A DNA stretch of 36,946 nt from Sphingomonas sp. (GTDB taxonomy: Bacteria; Pseudomonadota; Alphaproteobacteria; Sphingomonadales; Sphingomonadaceae): positions 1 through 36,946 of the forward strand of contig NZ_JANXNX010000023.1 in assembly GCF_025353885.1 (NCBI RefSeq), in the 5' to 3' direction. Shown piece after piece: positions 8,077 through 16,003 of the stretch; position 1 is the stretch's first letter, and every line of letters starts with the position of its first letter. Both the position numbers and the translations under genes were made by a program. The notes under the pieces are model-generated. The model did no database searches. It was not told the DNA's origin and saw nothing but the letters and a program-made list of their open reading frames with translations.

Positions 8077-8646
8077 ATGGCAAAGTTTTTCGGCAATCTG
8101 AACGCGGTCGTCGCAGTCGGGGTTCTGGCGGCGCTGGCGCTGTTGTTCTGGACAGATTCAGCCAGCAACCTGGTGGGCTGGATGACATTCCTGCACGTCA
8201 TATCGGGCGTGATGTGGATCGGCCTGCTGTACTACTTCAACTTTGTGCAGATTCCGACGATGCCGACCGTGCCTGCCGAACTTAAACCCGGCGTCACGAA
8301 ATATATCGCTCCAAAGGCGCTGTTCTACTTTCGCTGGGCGGCGCTGGCGACGGTGGTCACCGGCCTGCTCGTCGCGATCCTGAAGGGCTATGCGCATGAG
8401 GCGTTCACCTTCCAAGAAGGCTTCCGTCTGATCGGCATCGGCATGTACCTGGCGCTGATCATGGCGATCAACGTCTGGTTCGTAATCTGGCCGAACCAGA
8501 AGAAAGCCCTGGGCCTGGTCGAGGCCGCTCCTGAGGTGAAGGCGCAGGCTGGCGTGACCGCGATGATCTTCAGCCGGGTCAACACGCTGCTGTCGATCCC
8601 GATGCTGTTCGCGATGGTCCTGCAGAATCTCGGCGGCAATATTTAG
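8077..8646 (+). CDS. PuuD-like (urate oxidase N-terminal domain) membrane protein
   Basis: This is an integral inner-membrane protein resembling the N-terminal domain of the membrane-bound urate hydroxylase PuuD. Its 189 residues contain about five hydrophobic segments: AVVAVGVLAALALLFW, MTFLHVISGVMWIGLLYYF, WAALATVVTGLLVAIL, LIGIGMYLALIMAINVWFVIW and LSIPMLFAMVLQNL. Histidines in FLHVISGVMW are candidate ligands. Full PuuD proteins also have a C-terminal cytochrome c domain, which is absent here, so urate hydroxylation cannot be assumed. No purine catabolism genes are nearby. The ATG at 8077 has AAAGGGG about 11 bases upstream. The TAG stop shares bases with the convergent transporter stop (8643-8646). 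Confidence 0.75.
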   Translation: MAKFFGNLNAVVAVGVLAALALLFWTDSASNLVGWMTFLHVISGVMWIGLLYYFNFVQIPTMPTVPAELKPGVTKYIAPKALFYFRWAALATVVTGLLVAILKGYAHEAFTFQEGFRLIGIGMYLALIMAINVWFVIWPNQKKALGLVEAAPEVKAQAGVTAMIFSRVNTLLSIPMLFAMVLQNLGGNI

Positions 8647-9536
8647 GCTGCTTTCGGGTCGGGCTGGCGCACCAGGATGAGTGCCAGCCCGACCAAAACT
8701 GCCCCGGCAAGATCGGGCGCGCCAAGACGTTCGCCGAATATCACCAGTCCGATGACCGCAGCCGCCACCGGCTGAGCCAGCAGTCCGAGACCGATGACGA
8801 GCGGGCTAAGGCGACCGAGCACATAGGTCAACAGCCCCTGCCCGATCAGTTGGCTGCACAAGGCCAGCAGGAGCAGCGGCGTCCAGTCCGAGGGCAGGAT
8901 GCGCTCGCCGAGGGATACCGCCAGCAGCAGGAGCGGCACGGTGCTCGCCAACGTCGAGATCGCCAGCAGCGGCAGCGGTGCCAGCGCCGTTCGCGCGCGG
9001 GCGATCATCACGAAATAGAACGTGTAGAACAGTCCCGCCAGCAGGCAGAGCAGGTCGCCGACCAGATGTTCGGGCGACAGTTCGTACGACCGCCCCATCA
9101 GCATGACACCGCCGATCGCCGCCAAGCCCAGCGCCCCGCCCTGCCGCCGCGTCGGCCAGGCGCGGGCGGCCAGGAATCCATAAATTGGAAACATCAGACT
9201 GGCCGAATTGCCGAACAGCGTGGCATTCGCCAGTTTGGTGCGGACGATGCCGAGATGCCAGCTTGCCAGGTCGGCGGCGAACAGCAGGCCCGAGAGGATC
9301 AGCGCGACGACCAGCCCGCGTGACAGCCTGACCGGCCCCCCGCGCGCCGCCAGCAGGGCCAGCACCGGGAACGCCAGCGTCATCCGCCAGAACCCCGTCG
9401 CCACCGGACCGACATCGGCGATCCGCACGAACAGCGGCCCTAGCGCCAGCAGGACATTTGCAACCAGCAGCGCTGCAAAATCTGCTTTACCGGGGCGAAT
9501 AGATTCTGGTTGGTTGACCATCAGGTTGGTGCCCAT
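8643..9536 (-). CDS. EamA/DMT family transporter
   Basis: This is a ten-helix inner-membrane transporter of the drug/metabolite transporter superfamily, usually an exporter of metabolites or amino acids. The 297 residues form two EamA repeats. The first is about residues 20-150 (ADFAALLVANVLLALGPLF, VATGFWRMTLAFPVLALLA) and the second about 160-290 (LVGDLLCLLAGLFYTFYFV, LIGQGLLTYVLGRLSPLVIG, PVAAAVIGLVIFGE). The closing P-x-x-A-A-x-x-G-x-x-x-F-G-E motif is typical. The ATG at 9536 is preceded by GGAG at six bases. The substrate is unknown. It is divergent from the Old Yellow Enzyme gene by 43 bases. Confidence 0.9.
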   Translation of the reverse strand: MGTNLMVNQPESIRPGKADFAALLVANVLLALGPLFVRIADVGPVATGFWRMTLAFPVLALLAARGGPVRLSRGLVVALILSGLLFAADLASWHLGIVRTKLANATLFGNSASLMFPIYGFLAARAWPTRRQGGALGLAAIGGVMLMGRSYELSPEHLVGDLLCLLAGLFYTFYFVMIARARTALAPLPLLAISTLASTVPLLLLAVSLGERILPSDWTPLLLLALCSQLIGQGLLTYVLGRLSPLVIGLGLLAQPVAAAVIGLVIFGERLGAPDLAGAVLVGLALILVRQPDPKAA

Positions 9537-9579
9537 ATCGCACTCCAGGAACCGAGTCCCGTTTCAAAAAGGAACTTAA

Positions 9580-10668
9580 ATGCCGACGCTGTTCGATCCG
9601 ATCGACCTGGGTGCCATCAAGGCACCGAACCGCATCCTGCTGGCCCCACTGACCCGTGGGCGGAGCACCGCCGACCACATTCCGACTCCGCGCATGGCGA
9701 CGTATTACGCCCAGCGCGCGACGGCGGGGCTGCTGATCACCGAGGCGACGGGCATCTCAAAGGAAGGGCTTGGCTGGCCTTACGCACCCGGTATCTGGAG
9801 CGACGAGCAGGTCGCGGCATGGCAGCCGGTGACCAAGGCGGTTCACGACGCCGGCGGGCGGATCATCGTCCAGTTGTGGCACATGGGACGGATCGTGCAT
9901 CCCGACTTCCTCGACGGCGCACAGCCGGTTTCGGCGTCGGCGACCACCGCCCCGGGCGCCGCCCATACCTACCAAGGCAAACAGCCCTATGCCGAAGCGC
10001 GCGCGCTGACGCTGGACGAGATCCCGCGCCTGCTAAACGATTACGAGCATGCCGCCAAAAACGCGATCAGAGCTGGGTTCGACGGCGTCCAGCTTCATGC
10101 GGCGAACGGCTATCTGATCGACCAGTTTCTGCGCGACAATGCCAATTTCCGCGACGATAAATATGGCGGATCGATCGAGAACCGGACGCGCCTGCTGGGT
10201 GAAGTGACGCAGCGGCTGGTTGACACCATCGGCGCGGACCGGGTCAGCGTTCGCCTCTCCCCGAACGGGGATACCCAAGGCGTCAATGACAGCCAGCCCT
10301 ATGAACTGTTCGGCGCAGCGGCGGCGCTGCTCGACCGGATCGGCATCGCCTTTCTGGAATTGCGCGAGCCCGGTTTCGACGGAACCTTCGGCAAAGGCGA
10401 AGTGGAGCCGGTCGCACCGACGATCCGCAAGGCGTTCCGGGGCCCGCTGGTGCTGAATTCGGACTATACCGCGCAAACGGCACAGGCGGCACTCGATTCA
10501 GGGGTCGCCGATGCGATCGCGTTCGGACGCGCGTTCCTCGCCAATCCCGACCTGCCCGAGCGCCTGAAAACCGGCGCGCCGCTCAACGCCGATGTGATGG
10601 CGACCTGGTATTCGCAAGGCGACGAAGGCTATACCGACTATCCCGCACTGGAGTCCGCCGACGCCTAG
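9580..10668 (+). CDS. Old Yellow Enzyme family alkene reductase (NemA-like)
   Basis: This is an FMN-dependent ene-reductase that uses NAD(P)H to reduce activated C=C bonds or nitro and nitrate-ester compounds. The 362-residue TIM barrel starts with [23 protein letters not shown], the FMN-binding strand of the classical OYE class. Substrate-binding His173 and Asn176 lie in [13 protein letters not shown], with the proton-donor Tyr178 in the same motif. [11 protein letters not shown] follows, and the phosphate-binding end [14 protein letters not shown] is intact. A good site (AAGGA, six bases) supports the ATG at 9580. The physiological substrate is unknown; the family often handles electrophilic stress. 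The TAG stop lies in the palindrome CTAG shared with the aroC stop. Confidence 0.93.
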   Translation: MPTLFDPIDLGAIKAPNRILLAPLTRGRSTADHIPTPRMATYYAQRATAGLLITEATGISKEGLGWPYAPGIWSDEQVAAWQPVTKAVHDAGGRIIVQLWHMGRIVHPDFLDGAQPVSASATTAPGAAHTYQGKQPYAEARALTLDEIPRLLNDYEHAAKNAIRAGFDGVQLHAANGYLIDQFLRDNANFRDDKYGGSIENRTRLLGEVTQRLVDTIGADRVSVRLSPNGDTQGVNDSQPYELFGAAAALLDRIGIAFLELREPGFDGTFGKGEVEPVAPTIRKAFRGPLVLNSDYTAQTAQAALDSGVADAIAFGRAFLANPDLPERLKTGAPLNADVMATWYSQGDEGYTDYPALESADA

Positions 10669-11726
10669 CCCATTTGCCCCCGGTGGCGCAGCCTGTGATC
10701 GGCCAGCACCAGCGCCACCATCGCCTCCACCACGGGTGCGCCGCGAATCCCGACGCAGGGATCGTGGCGCCCCTTCGTCATGATGTCGGTGGCGTTACCC
10801 TGGCGGTCGATGGTTGCGACCGGCGTCAGGATGGATGACGTCGGCTTGAAGGCAACGCGGACGACGACGGGCTGGCCGGTCGAGATCCCACCCGCGATCC
10901 CGCCCGCATGGTTGGCAAGGAACTGCGGCCCATCGCTGCCCGGACGCATCGGGTCGGCATTATCCTCACCGCGCAGCCGGGCGGCGTCGAAGCCATCGCC
11001 GATCTCGACCCCTTTCACCGCATTGATGCTCATGCAGGCGCTGGCCAGGTCGGCATCAAGTTTGGCGTAAAGCGGCGCGCCCCAGCCAGCCGGAACCCCG
11101 GTCGCGACACATTCGATGACCGCACCAAGCGAGGAGCCCGTCTTGCGCGCCTGGTCTACGAGGATTTCCCAGCGCGCGGCGGCGGCGGCATCGGCGCAGA
11201 AGAACGGGTTGGCGCTGATCTGGGCGGCGTCGAAATTGTCGGCGCGGTCGCCCCCGATTTCGATGACGCGGGCGGTAATCGTGACTTCGGGAATGACCAG
11301 CCGCGCGACGGCCCCGGCCGCGACGCGCGCGGCGGTCTCGCGCGCGGAGGATCGCCCGCCACCGCGATAATCACGCAGGCCGTATTTGGAGTCATAGGCA
11401 TAGTCGGCGTGGCCCGGACGATAGGCATTCGCGACTTCGGAGTAATCCTTTGATCGCTGGTCGGTATTTTCAATCATCAGCGAGATCGGCGTGCCGGTGG
11501 TCTTGCCTTCGAAGACTCCCGACAGGATTTTGACCAGATCGGCCTCCTGCCGCTGGGTCGTGAAGCGCGACGTACCGGGGCGGCGCTGGTCGAGGAAAGG
11601 CTGGAGATCGGTATCGGCGAGGTCGAGCCCGGGGGGGCAGCCGTCGACGATAACGCCGATCGCGGGACCGTGAGATTCCCCCCATGTCGTAAAGCGAAAG
11701 AGGTGGCCGAAACTATTGTGGCTCAT
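10665..11726 (-). CDS. aroC: Chorismate synthase
   Basis: Chorismate synthase converts EPSP to chorismate, the last step of the shikimate pathway, using reduced FMN. The 353 residues carry the family signatures [18 protein letters not shown] near the N-terminus, [31 protein letters not shown] in the middle, and [18 protein letters not shown] near the end. The ATG (11726-11724) overlaps the stop of the upstream DUF559 ORF as TAATG. Its apparent ribosome-binding site, GAGAGGG, lies inside the stem of a repeat element (11731-11753). Translation may therefore depend on ribosomes finishing the upstream ORF. It is the last gene of the minus-strand run from 18478. Confidence 0.97.
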   Translation of the reverse strand: MSHNSFGHLFRFTTWGESHGPAIGVIVDGCPPGLDLADTDLQPFLDQRRPGTSRFTTQRQEADLVKILSGVFEGKTTGTPISLMIENTDQRSKDYSEVANAYRPGHADYAYDSKYGLRDYRGGGRSSARETAARVAAGAVARLVIPEVTITARVIEIGGDRADNFDAAQISANPFFCADAAAAARWEILVDQARKTGSSLGAVIECVATGVPAGWGAPLYAKLDADLASACMSINAVKGVEIGDGFDAARLRGEDNADPMRPGSDGPQFLANHAGGIAGGISTGQPVVVRVAFKPTSSILTPVATIDRQGNATDIMTKGRHDPCVGIRGAPVVEAMVALVLADHRLRHRGQMG

Positions 11727-12163
11727 TATTCCCTCTCCCCACGGGAGAGAGGGAGGGGCCCGCTCGGCGTAGCCGAGTGGGAGGATGAGGGCGCGAGCGC
11801 TGCCAAAAGGACCGCAGCCACCCCGTCGCCGTTTGCCATGACGTCGATGTTGGTGAACCGGGGCACTCGATATCCTTCCTGGACGAGATAGGCCGTTCGC
11901 GTCGTGTCATAGCCACTGTTGGTTGCGTGCGTATCGCCGTCAATTTCGATGACCACCCGTGCCGACTGAGAGACGAAGTCGGCGTAATAGGGTCCGACGC
12001 GTTGCTGGCGGCGAAACTTGGCACCGCCAAGCTGACTTACTCTCGGGATATTCCACAGCTTTTGTTCGGCGGGGGTTGCGTCCCGGCGCAGCTTGCAGGC
12101 GCGGGCAATCGTCCCGTCGCCGACGGTATATCTGGAATTTGCCAAGCGCCCTCGCCCTCCCAT
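11726..12163 (-). CDS. DUF559 endonuclease-like protein within inverted repeats
   Basis: This is a DUF559 protein, a family related to Vsr-type PD-(D/E)XK nucleases, with no established role. The core is intact: [38 protein letters not shown] and [13 protein letters not shown], where FRRQ, YxxDF and ExDG are the family hallmarks, then [12 protein letters not shown]. At 145 residues the length is typical. Its first residues and last 20 or so (ending LPLSRGERE) are encoded by the two flanking repeat copies. The ATG at 12163 lies inside a repeat stem, and a TTG at 12145 is the alternative start. The TAA stop overlaps the aroC ATG. It sits between fabI and aroC, genes with no functional link to it, so the unit probably inserted there. 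Confidence 0.8.
   Translation of the reverse strand: MGGRGRLANSRYTVGDGTIARACKLRRDATPAEQKLWNIPRVSQLGGAKFRRQQRVGPYYADFVSQSARVVIEIDGDTHATNSGYDTTRTAYLVQEGYRVPRFTNIDVMANGDGVAAVLLAALAPSSSHSATPSGPLPLSRGERE
11731..11753 (-). promoter_or_regulatory. Hairpin that contains the aroC ribosome-binding site
   Basis: On the minus-strand transcript the arms CCCUCUCUC and GGGAGAGGG (nine pairs, one of them G-U) enclose a five-base loop. The 3' arm supplies the purine-rich GAGAGGG just before AAUAAUG, the DUF559 stop joined to the aroC start. If the hairpin forms, it would hide the aroC ribosome-binding site unless ribosomes translating DUF559 open it. The pairing is read directly from the sequence; the control role is inferred. 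Confidence 0.5.
11731..11793 (+). repeat. Two-hairpin repeat element, left copy
   Basis: The first hairpin is CCCTCTCCCC against GGGAGAGAGGG (11731-11753). The second is CCCGCTCGGC-GTA-GCCGAGTGGG (11759-11781), ten pairs with one G-T. The tail GAGGATGAGGGCG follows. The reverse complement of the segment at 12148-12208 shares most of this sequence, including GAGAGGGAGGGGCCCG and GGGAGG-GAGGGCG. The two copies face each other around the DUF559 gene. It resembles REP-type non-autonomous repeats in form. Confidence 0.7.
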
Positions 12164-12208
12164 TGCCGAGAGGCAACGGGCCCCTCCCTCTCCTCCTAGG
12201 GGAGAGGT
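12148..12208 (-). repeat. Two-hairpin repeat element, right (inverted) copy
   Basis: Read on the minus strand, the first hairpin is CCTCTCC-CCTAGGA-GGAGAGG and the second is CCCGTTGCC-TCTC-GGCAATGGG (12159-12180), nine pairs with one G-T. The copy begins about ten bases after the fabI stop and could act as a transcript end or processing site for fabI. The stem sequences differ from those of the left copy, but pairing is kept by matching changes in both arms. That points to selection on structure. Confidence 0.7.
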
Positions 12209-12217
12209 GTCAGAATG

Positions 12218-13045
12218 TTAAGCCAGTGCAATATCCGGGGCGTCCTCGGCTTTCATGCCGATGACGTGATAGCCAGCATCCACATGATGCGTTTCGCCGG
12301 TGACGCCGCTGGCAAGGTCGCTCAGCAGATACAGGCCCGCCCCGCCGACGTCTTCGATCGTGACATTGCGTTTAAGAGGGCTGTTATATTCGTTCCACTT
12401 CATGATGTAGCGGAAGTCACCGATCCCGCTTGCGGCAAGCGTCTTGATCGGCCCGGCGGACAGCGCGTTGACGCGGATGTTATGGCGGCCGAGGTCGACG
12501 GCCAGATATTTGACCGAAGCCTCCAGCGCGGCCTTGGCGACGCCCATGACGTTGTAATGCGGGATGACTTTTTCGGCACCGTAATAAGTCAGCGTCACCA
12601 GCGCGCCCCCGCCCTTGCCGGTTTCGGGATCGAACGGCGGCATCATCGCCGAGGCGCGCTTGGCGACTGCGACAAAGGAATAGACACTGATGTTCATCGT
12701 CATCAGGAAATTCTCGAGCGTCGTGTCGACATAGCCGCCGCGCAATTCGGTTTTGTCCGAAAAGCCGATGGCGTGAACGACGAAATCGATGGTCGGCCAG
12801 CGCGCCGCCAGCGTCTCGAACCCCTTGTCGAGTTCGGCCATGTCGGACACGTCGCAATCGATCAGGAAATCGCTGCCGAGCGAGGCGGCCAGCGGGCGCA
12901 CACGCTTTTCGAGCGCCTCTCCCTGATAGCTGAACGCCAGTTCGGCTCCCGCTTCGCTCAGTTTCCGGGCGATACCCCATGCCAGCGAGCGATCATTGGC
13001 AAGGCCCATGATCAGTCCCCGCTTGCCCTTCATCAAACCTGTCAT
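12218..13045 (-). CDS. fabI: Enoyl-[acyl-carrier-protein] reductase (NADH), FabI
   Basis: FabI catalyses the last step of each fatty-acid elongation cycle, reducing trans-2-enoyl-ACP. The 275 residues fit the divergent SDR (FabI/InhA) family: GLIMGLANDRSLAWGIA forms the nucleotide site (residues 10-26), HAIGFSDK follows strand 4, and catalytic Tyr164 and Lys171 fall in HYNVMGVAK with the family spacing of six residues. AGPIKTLAASGI precedes the substrate loop. The ATG at 13045 overlaps the yihY stop (ATGA, 13042-13045), so it is coupled to that gene. The frame is open far upstream only as a shadow of yihY. A repeat element follows its stop closely. Confidence 0.96.
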   Translation of the reverse strand: MTGLMKGKRGLIMGLANDRSLAWGIARKLSEAGAELAFSYQGEALEKRVRPLAASLGSDFLIDCDVSDMAELDKGFETLAARWPTIDFVVHAIGFSDKTELRGGYVDTTLENFLMTMNISVYSFVAVAKRASAMMPPFDPETGKGGGALVTLTYYGAEKVIPHYNVMGVAKAALEASVKYLAVDLGRHNIRVNALSAGPIKTLAASGIGDFRYIMKWNEYNSPLKRNVTIEDVGGAGLYLLSDLASGVTGETHHVDAGYHVIGMKAEDAPDIALA

Positions 13046-14067
13046 TGCGTCTCCAAATCGCGGCGTTGGTCGTCCTTTAGCGTCGAGACGGGAGGTTCCG
13101 CCAGTGCCGCGTTCAGATGAGCGCCGATGACAATGCCCAGCCCGACGAACCAGAAAAAGATCAGCGCGATGATGACGCCCGCCAGGCTGCCGTAGGTCGC
13201 GTCGTAATTCGAAAGTCTGGCAAGGACCAAGGGCAACAGTGCCAGCGAACCGAACCACCAGGTCGCGGTGAACAGCGCGCCCGGCCATTTCGGGCATTTG
13301 GAAAAGCGATAGTGGCTCGGCGTCAACGACCAGAACAGCAAATACAGCGCGACGAAGGCAACGAACAGCGGCACCAGTCGCGACAGTTGGATCCAGCCGA
13401 TGAAGCGCCCGGCAAACGGAACGACGTGATAGATGAACTGTTCGGCCGCGGTCATCACGACCTGCGCCGAGAAGGCCAGCATCATCAGGATGACGGCGGC
13501 GATGATGATCCCGATCGAGGTCAGCCGGTATTGCCAGAACGGCGCGGTGAACGGTGAGCCATAGGCGCGGCGCAGGATGTCGCGGATCGTCTCGATAAAG
13601 CTGCCGACGGTCCACAACCCGACCAGGCCACCGATCAGCAGCAGCCAGCCGGTCTTTTGCGTCAGCACGTCGTGGATCGGCTTGCGCAACAGTGTCTGGA
13701 CGCTGCTGGGCATCCCGAGCAGGAACGAGTTGACTGCATGGATGCTGTCGTCACTGCGCCCCAGGATGCTGGCGAGCGCCGCAATGACGATGAAAAAGGG
13801 AAACAGCGTCAGTAACGTCAGATAGGCGAGGTTGCCGGCGTGGATAAAACCGTCGCTGAACACGCCCACCACGACCCGCTTGCCGACTTCAAACGTCGTC
13901 GCGAACGGCCCGAGGTTTTCGAGTTTATGCCCGATCGCATCGCTATTGCCGTCCTGTTGCTGTTCGCGCCGGGCCTCGGGCGTCTGGGGCGAGGTATCGG
14001 GCGCCTGCGAGGCGGGTTCAGGAGGCGGGGCTTCCGGAGACATTTCGGTGGGTGATGGATCGGACAT
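13042..14067 (-). CDS. YihY/BrkB family inner-membrane protein
   Basis: This is a polytopic inner-membrane protein of the YihY/BrkB family (formerly called ribonuclease BN by mistake). Its role is not settled. A Pro/Glu-rich cytoplasmic N-terminus (about residues 1-45) precedes the family start FSDGFIHAGNLAYLTLLTLFPFFIVIAAL. About six membrane segments follow, including TGWLLLIGGLVGLWTVGSFIETI, SIGIIIAAVILMMLAFSAQ and SLAGVIIALIFFWFVGLGIVIGAHLNA. The motif G-S-L-A-G-x-I-x-x-x-x-x-x-x-x is characteristic. The stop overlaps the fabI start, and the start lies six bases after the DnaJ gene stop, so all three are probably cotranscribed. Confidence 0.9.
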   Translation of the reverse strand: MSDPSPTEMSPEAPPPEPASQAPDTSPQTPEARREQQQDGNSDAIGHKLENLGPFATTFEVGKRVVVGVFSDGFIHAGNLAYLTLLTLFPFFIVIAALASILGRSDDSIHAVNSFLLGMPSSVQTLLRKPIHDVLTQKTGWLLLIGGLVGLWTVGSFIETIRDILRRAYGSPFTAPFWQYRLTSIGIIIAAVILMMLAFSAQVVMTAAEQFIYHVVPFAGRFIGWIQLSRLVPLFVAFVALYLLFWSLTPSHYRFSKCPKWPGALFTATWWFGSLALLPLVLARLSNYDATYGSLAGVIIALIFFWFVGLGIVIGAHLNAALAEPPVSTLKDDQRRDLETQ

Positions 14068-14073
14068 TGCGCC

Positions 14074-14991
14074 CTAAACGCCCAATGCGGCGCGCGGGTT
14101 GCCAAGGTTTATGCGTTCGCTTTCGGACCATGACTTCAGCGTTTCGGTAACAGGATCGTCCGCCGCGGGAACGGCGATCATCAGGGTCACCAGTTGATCG
14201 CCACGGACGCCGGTCTTGCCGGTGAAGCCACGGTTCTTCAGGCGCAGGACCTTGCCCGACGACGAGGCCGGGGGGATGTTCAGCATGACCGGCCCATCGA
14301 CGGTCGGCACCTTGACCGGGCCACCCAGCACCGCTTCGGCAATCGTGATCGGCAGGTCGAGGCGGACGGCATCGCCATCGCGTTTGTAGAACCGGTGAGT
14401 GTCGATTTCGATGGTGACGACGGCATCGCCGGGACCGCCCGGTCCGGGTTCGCCCTTGCCACCGAGACGCATCTGCGTGCCGGTCTCAACCCCGGGCGGC
14501 AGTTTCAGGTCGATCGATTTGCCATCACCCAGCGTAATGCGCTGTGGCGCCAGCGACGCGGCGTCCTCGAACGGGACGGCCAGCCGATAGCCGATGTTCG
14601 CGCCCCTTTGCGGGGGCGCGGCACGACCGCCGAACCCCGCGCCGCCGCCGCCGCGCCTCCCGCCGAACAATCCTTCGAAAATGTCGCCGAAATCCGCGCT
14701 GCCCGCCGCCTGGGGCTGGCCCCGGAAACCGCCGCCACCGCCCGCGCCATAGCCAAATGGGGCAGCGGGATTGCCATCGCCATCGATCTCGCCCCGGTCG
14801 AACCGAGCGCGCTTGTCCTTGTCGCTCAACAGGTCATAGGCGGCGGTCACCGTTGAAAAGCGTTCGGTGGCCTTCGGGTTATCCTTGTTCTTGTCGGGAT
14901 GAAGCTCCTTGGCGAGCTTGCGATACGCTTTCTTGATATCGGCTTCGGTAGCACCGCGCGCCACGCCGAGGGTCGTATAAGGATCAGCCAT
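14074..14991 (-). CDS. DnaJ C-terminal domain protein (CbpA-like J protein)
   Basis: This is a class B J-domain cochaperone that delivers substrates to DnaK and stimulates its ATPase. The J domain spans residues 1-68 with HPD at 31-33. A Gly/Phe-rich region runs from about 75 to 130 (GYGAGGGGGFRGQ, FEGLFGGRRGGGG). Two DnaJ-type C-terminal beta domains (about 135-285) follow, with LKLPPGVETGTQMRLGGKGEPG and GVRGDQLVTLMIAVP. The Cys-rich zinc domain of true DnaJ is absent, which separates it from dnaJ. It starts 54 bases after the transglutaminase stop and six before yihY. Its place directly behind the ATP-grasp/transglutaminase pair may be chance or functional. Confidence 0.92.
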   Translation of the reverse strand: MADPYTTLGVARGATEADIKKAYRKLAKELHPDKNKDNPKATERFSTVTAAYDLLSDKDKRARFDRGEIDGDGNPAAPFGYGAGGGGGFRGQPQAAGSADFGDIFEGLFGGRRGGGGAGFGGRAAPPQRGANIGYRLAVPFEDAASLAPQRITLGDGKSIDLKLPPGVETGTQMRLGGKGEPGPGGPGDAVVTIEIDTHRFYKRDGDAVRLDLPITIAEAVLGGPVKVPTVDGPVMLNIPPASSSGKVLRLKNRGFTGKTGVRGDQLVTLMIAVPAADDPVTETLKSWSESERINLGNPRAALGV

Positions 14992-15045
14992 GGCGGTCAG
15001 TTATGCGCTGGGTCGTTCATATGCAACGCTGGCGGCTTTGCCGAG

Positions 15046-15942
15046 CTACGCGCCGTAGTGATGATAATGAATCGGCGCGACATCGACGCCGACGGTCATC
15101 GTCTGTGCCCCCGACCCCAGGAAAATCCCGTCGATGGGCGCGACTTCGGAATAATCGCGACCGATGGCGGTGACGATATGGTCGCCCGCCATCCAGATGC
15201 CGTTGGTCGGGTCGACGCCGATCCAGCCACGGTCGGGGCCACACCACAGCAACACCCAGGCATGGGTGGCATCGGCCCCGACCAGCCGTTCCTCGCCCGG
15301 CGGCGGGATGGTGCGGATATAGCCCGACACATAGGCGGCGGGGAGGCCGGCCGAGCGCAGGCCCGAGATCATGATCTGGGCGAAATCCTGGCAGACGCCG
15401 CCGCGCTGCGCGAACGCTTCGGCCGGGGGGGTCTCGGTCTTGGTCGCGTCGGGATCGAAGGTGAATTCGTCCTGGATGCGGCGCGCCAGTTCGATGGCGG
15501 CTTCCAGCGAATTGCGCGCCGGGTGCAAGCTTTGCGCGCACCAGTCGGCAATGCCGGGGTCGAGCGCGATCATCGGCGAAGGGAACAGATAATTCGTTGG
15601 CGAGACGGCCAGCACGCTGCGGTTCGACCGCGCCAGTGCGGCGACGGTGGCGAGGTCGGGGTCGGAGGGCAACGGCATCGGCAAGGCGCGGTCGACGTCG
15701 ATGGTGGCGGTGCTGACGATCGACAGTTCGGTGACGGGTTGCGAGATGACGAGGCGCGTGACGTTGGCGAGCGAGGCATCGGCGCGGGCGAGCGAGAAAT
15801 GGCCGCCGGGTTCGACCGACAGGCTGTGGTCGATCAGCGTCTGGCCCGACCAGAGAATCGGCTTCAGCCGCAGGTTGCAGCGCGCAAAGCTGACGGGTCG
15901 GGCATAGGTAAAGCGCGTTTCGTGGCGGATTTCATAGCGCAT
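15046..15942 (-). CDS. Transglutaminase-like cysteine peptidase/ligase family protein
   Basis: This protein has a bacterial transglutaminase-like N-terminal region (residues 1-150, starting MRYEIRHETRFTYARPVSFA) and a transglutaminase core. The catalytic triad is visible: Cys184 in RGGVCQDFAQ, His228 in DATHAWV and Asp244 in GVDPTNG. Members of this group are predicted peptidases or amide-bond exchangers that work with circularly permuted ATP-grasp and alpha-E proteins, as proposed from comparative genomics of amidoligases. No signal peptide is seen, so a cytoplasmic place is likely. I chose the ATG at 15942, four bases after GGAGG; an in-frame start at 15990 has no site. The ATP-grasp/alpha-E gene lies immediately upstream on the same strand. 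Confidence 0.92.
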   Translation of the reverse strand: MRYEIRHETRFTYARPVSFARCNLRLKPILWSGQTLIDHSLSVEPGGHFSLARADASLANVTRLVISQPVTELSIVSTATIDVDRALPMPLPSDPDLATVAALARSNRSVLAVSPTNYLFPSPMIALDPGIADWCAQSLHPARNSLEAAIELARRIQDEFTFDPDATKTETPPAEAFAQRGGVCQDFAQIMISGLRSAGLPAAYVSGYIRTIPPPGEERLVGADATHAWVLLWCGPDRGWIGVDPTNGIWMAGDHIVTAIGRDYSEVAPIDGIFLGSGAQTMTVGVDVAPIHYHHYGA

Positions 15943-16003
15943 CGGGCCTCCAATGATCGCCTCGTCGGTGATTTCGCGGGTCAGAGTCATGCGAGTATCC
16001 GGG

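Noticed and set aside
13046-13615. Possible N-terminal extension of fabI
   Set aside because: This is the out-of-frame shadow of yihY; FabI homology starts at 13045 with an ATGA overlap.
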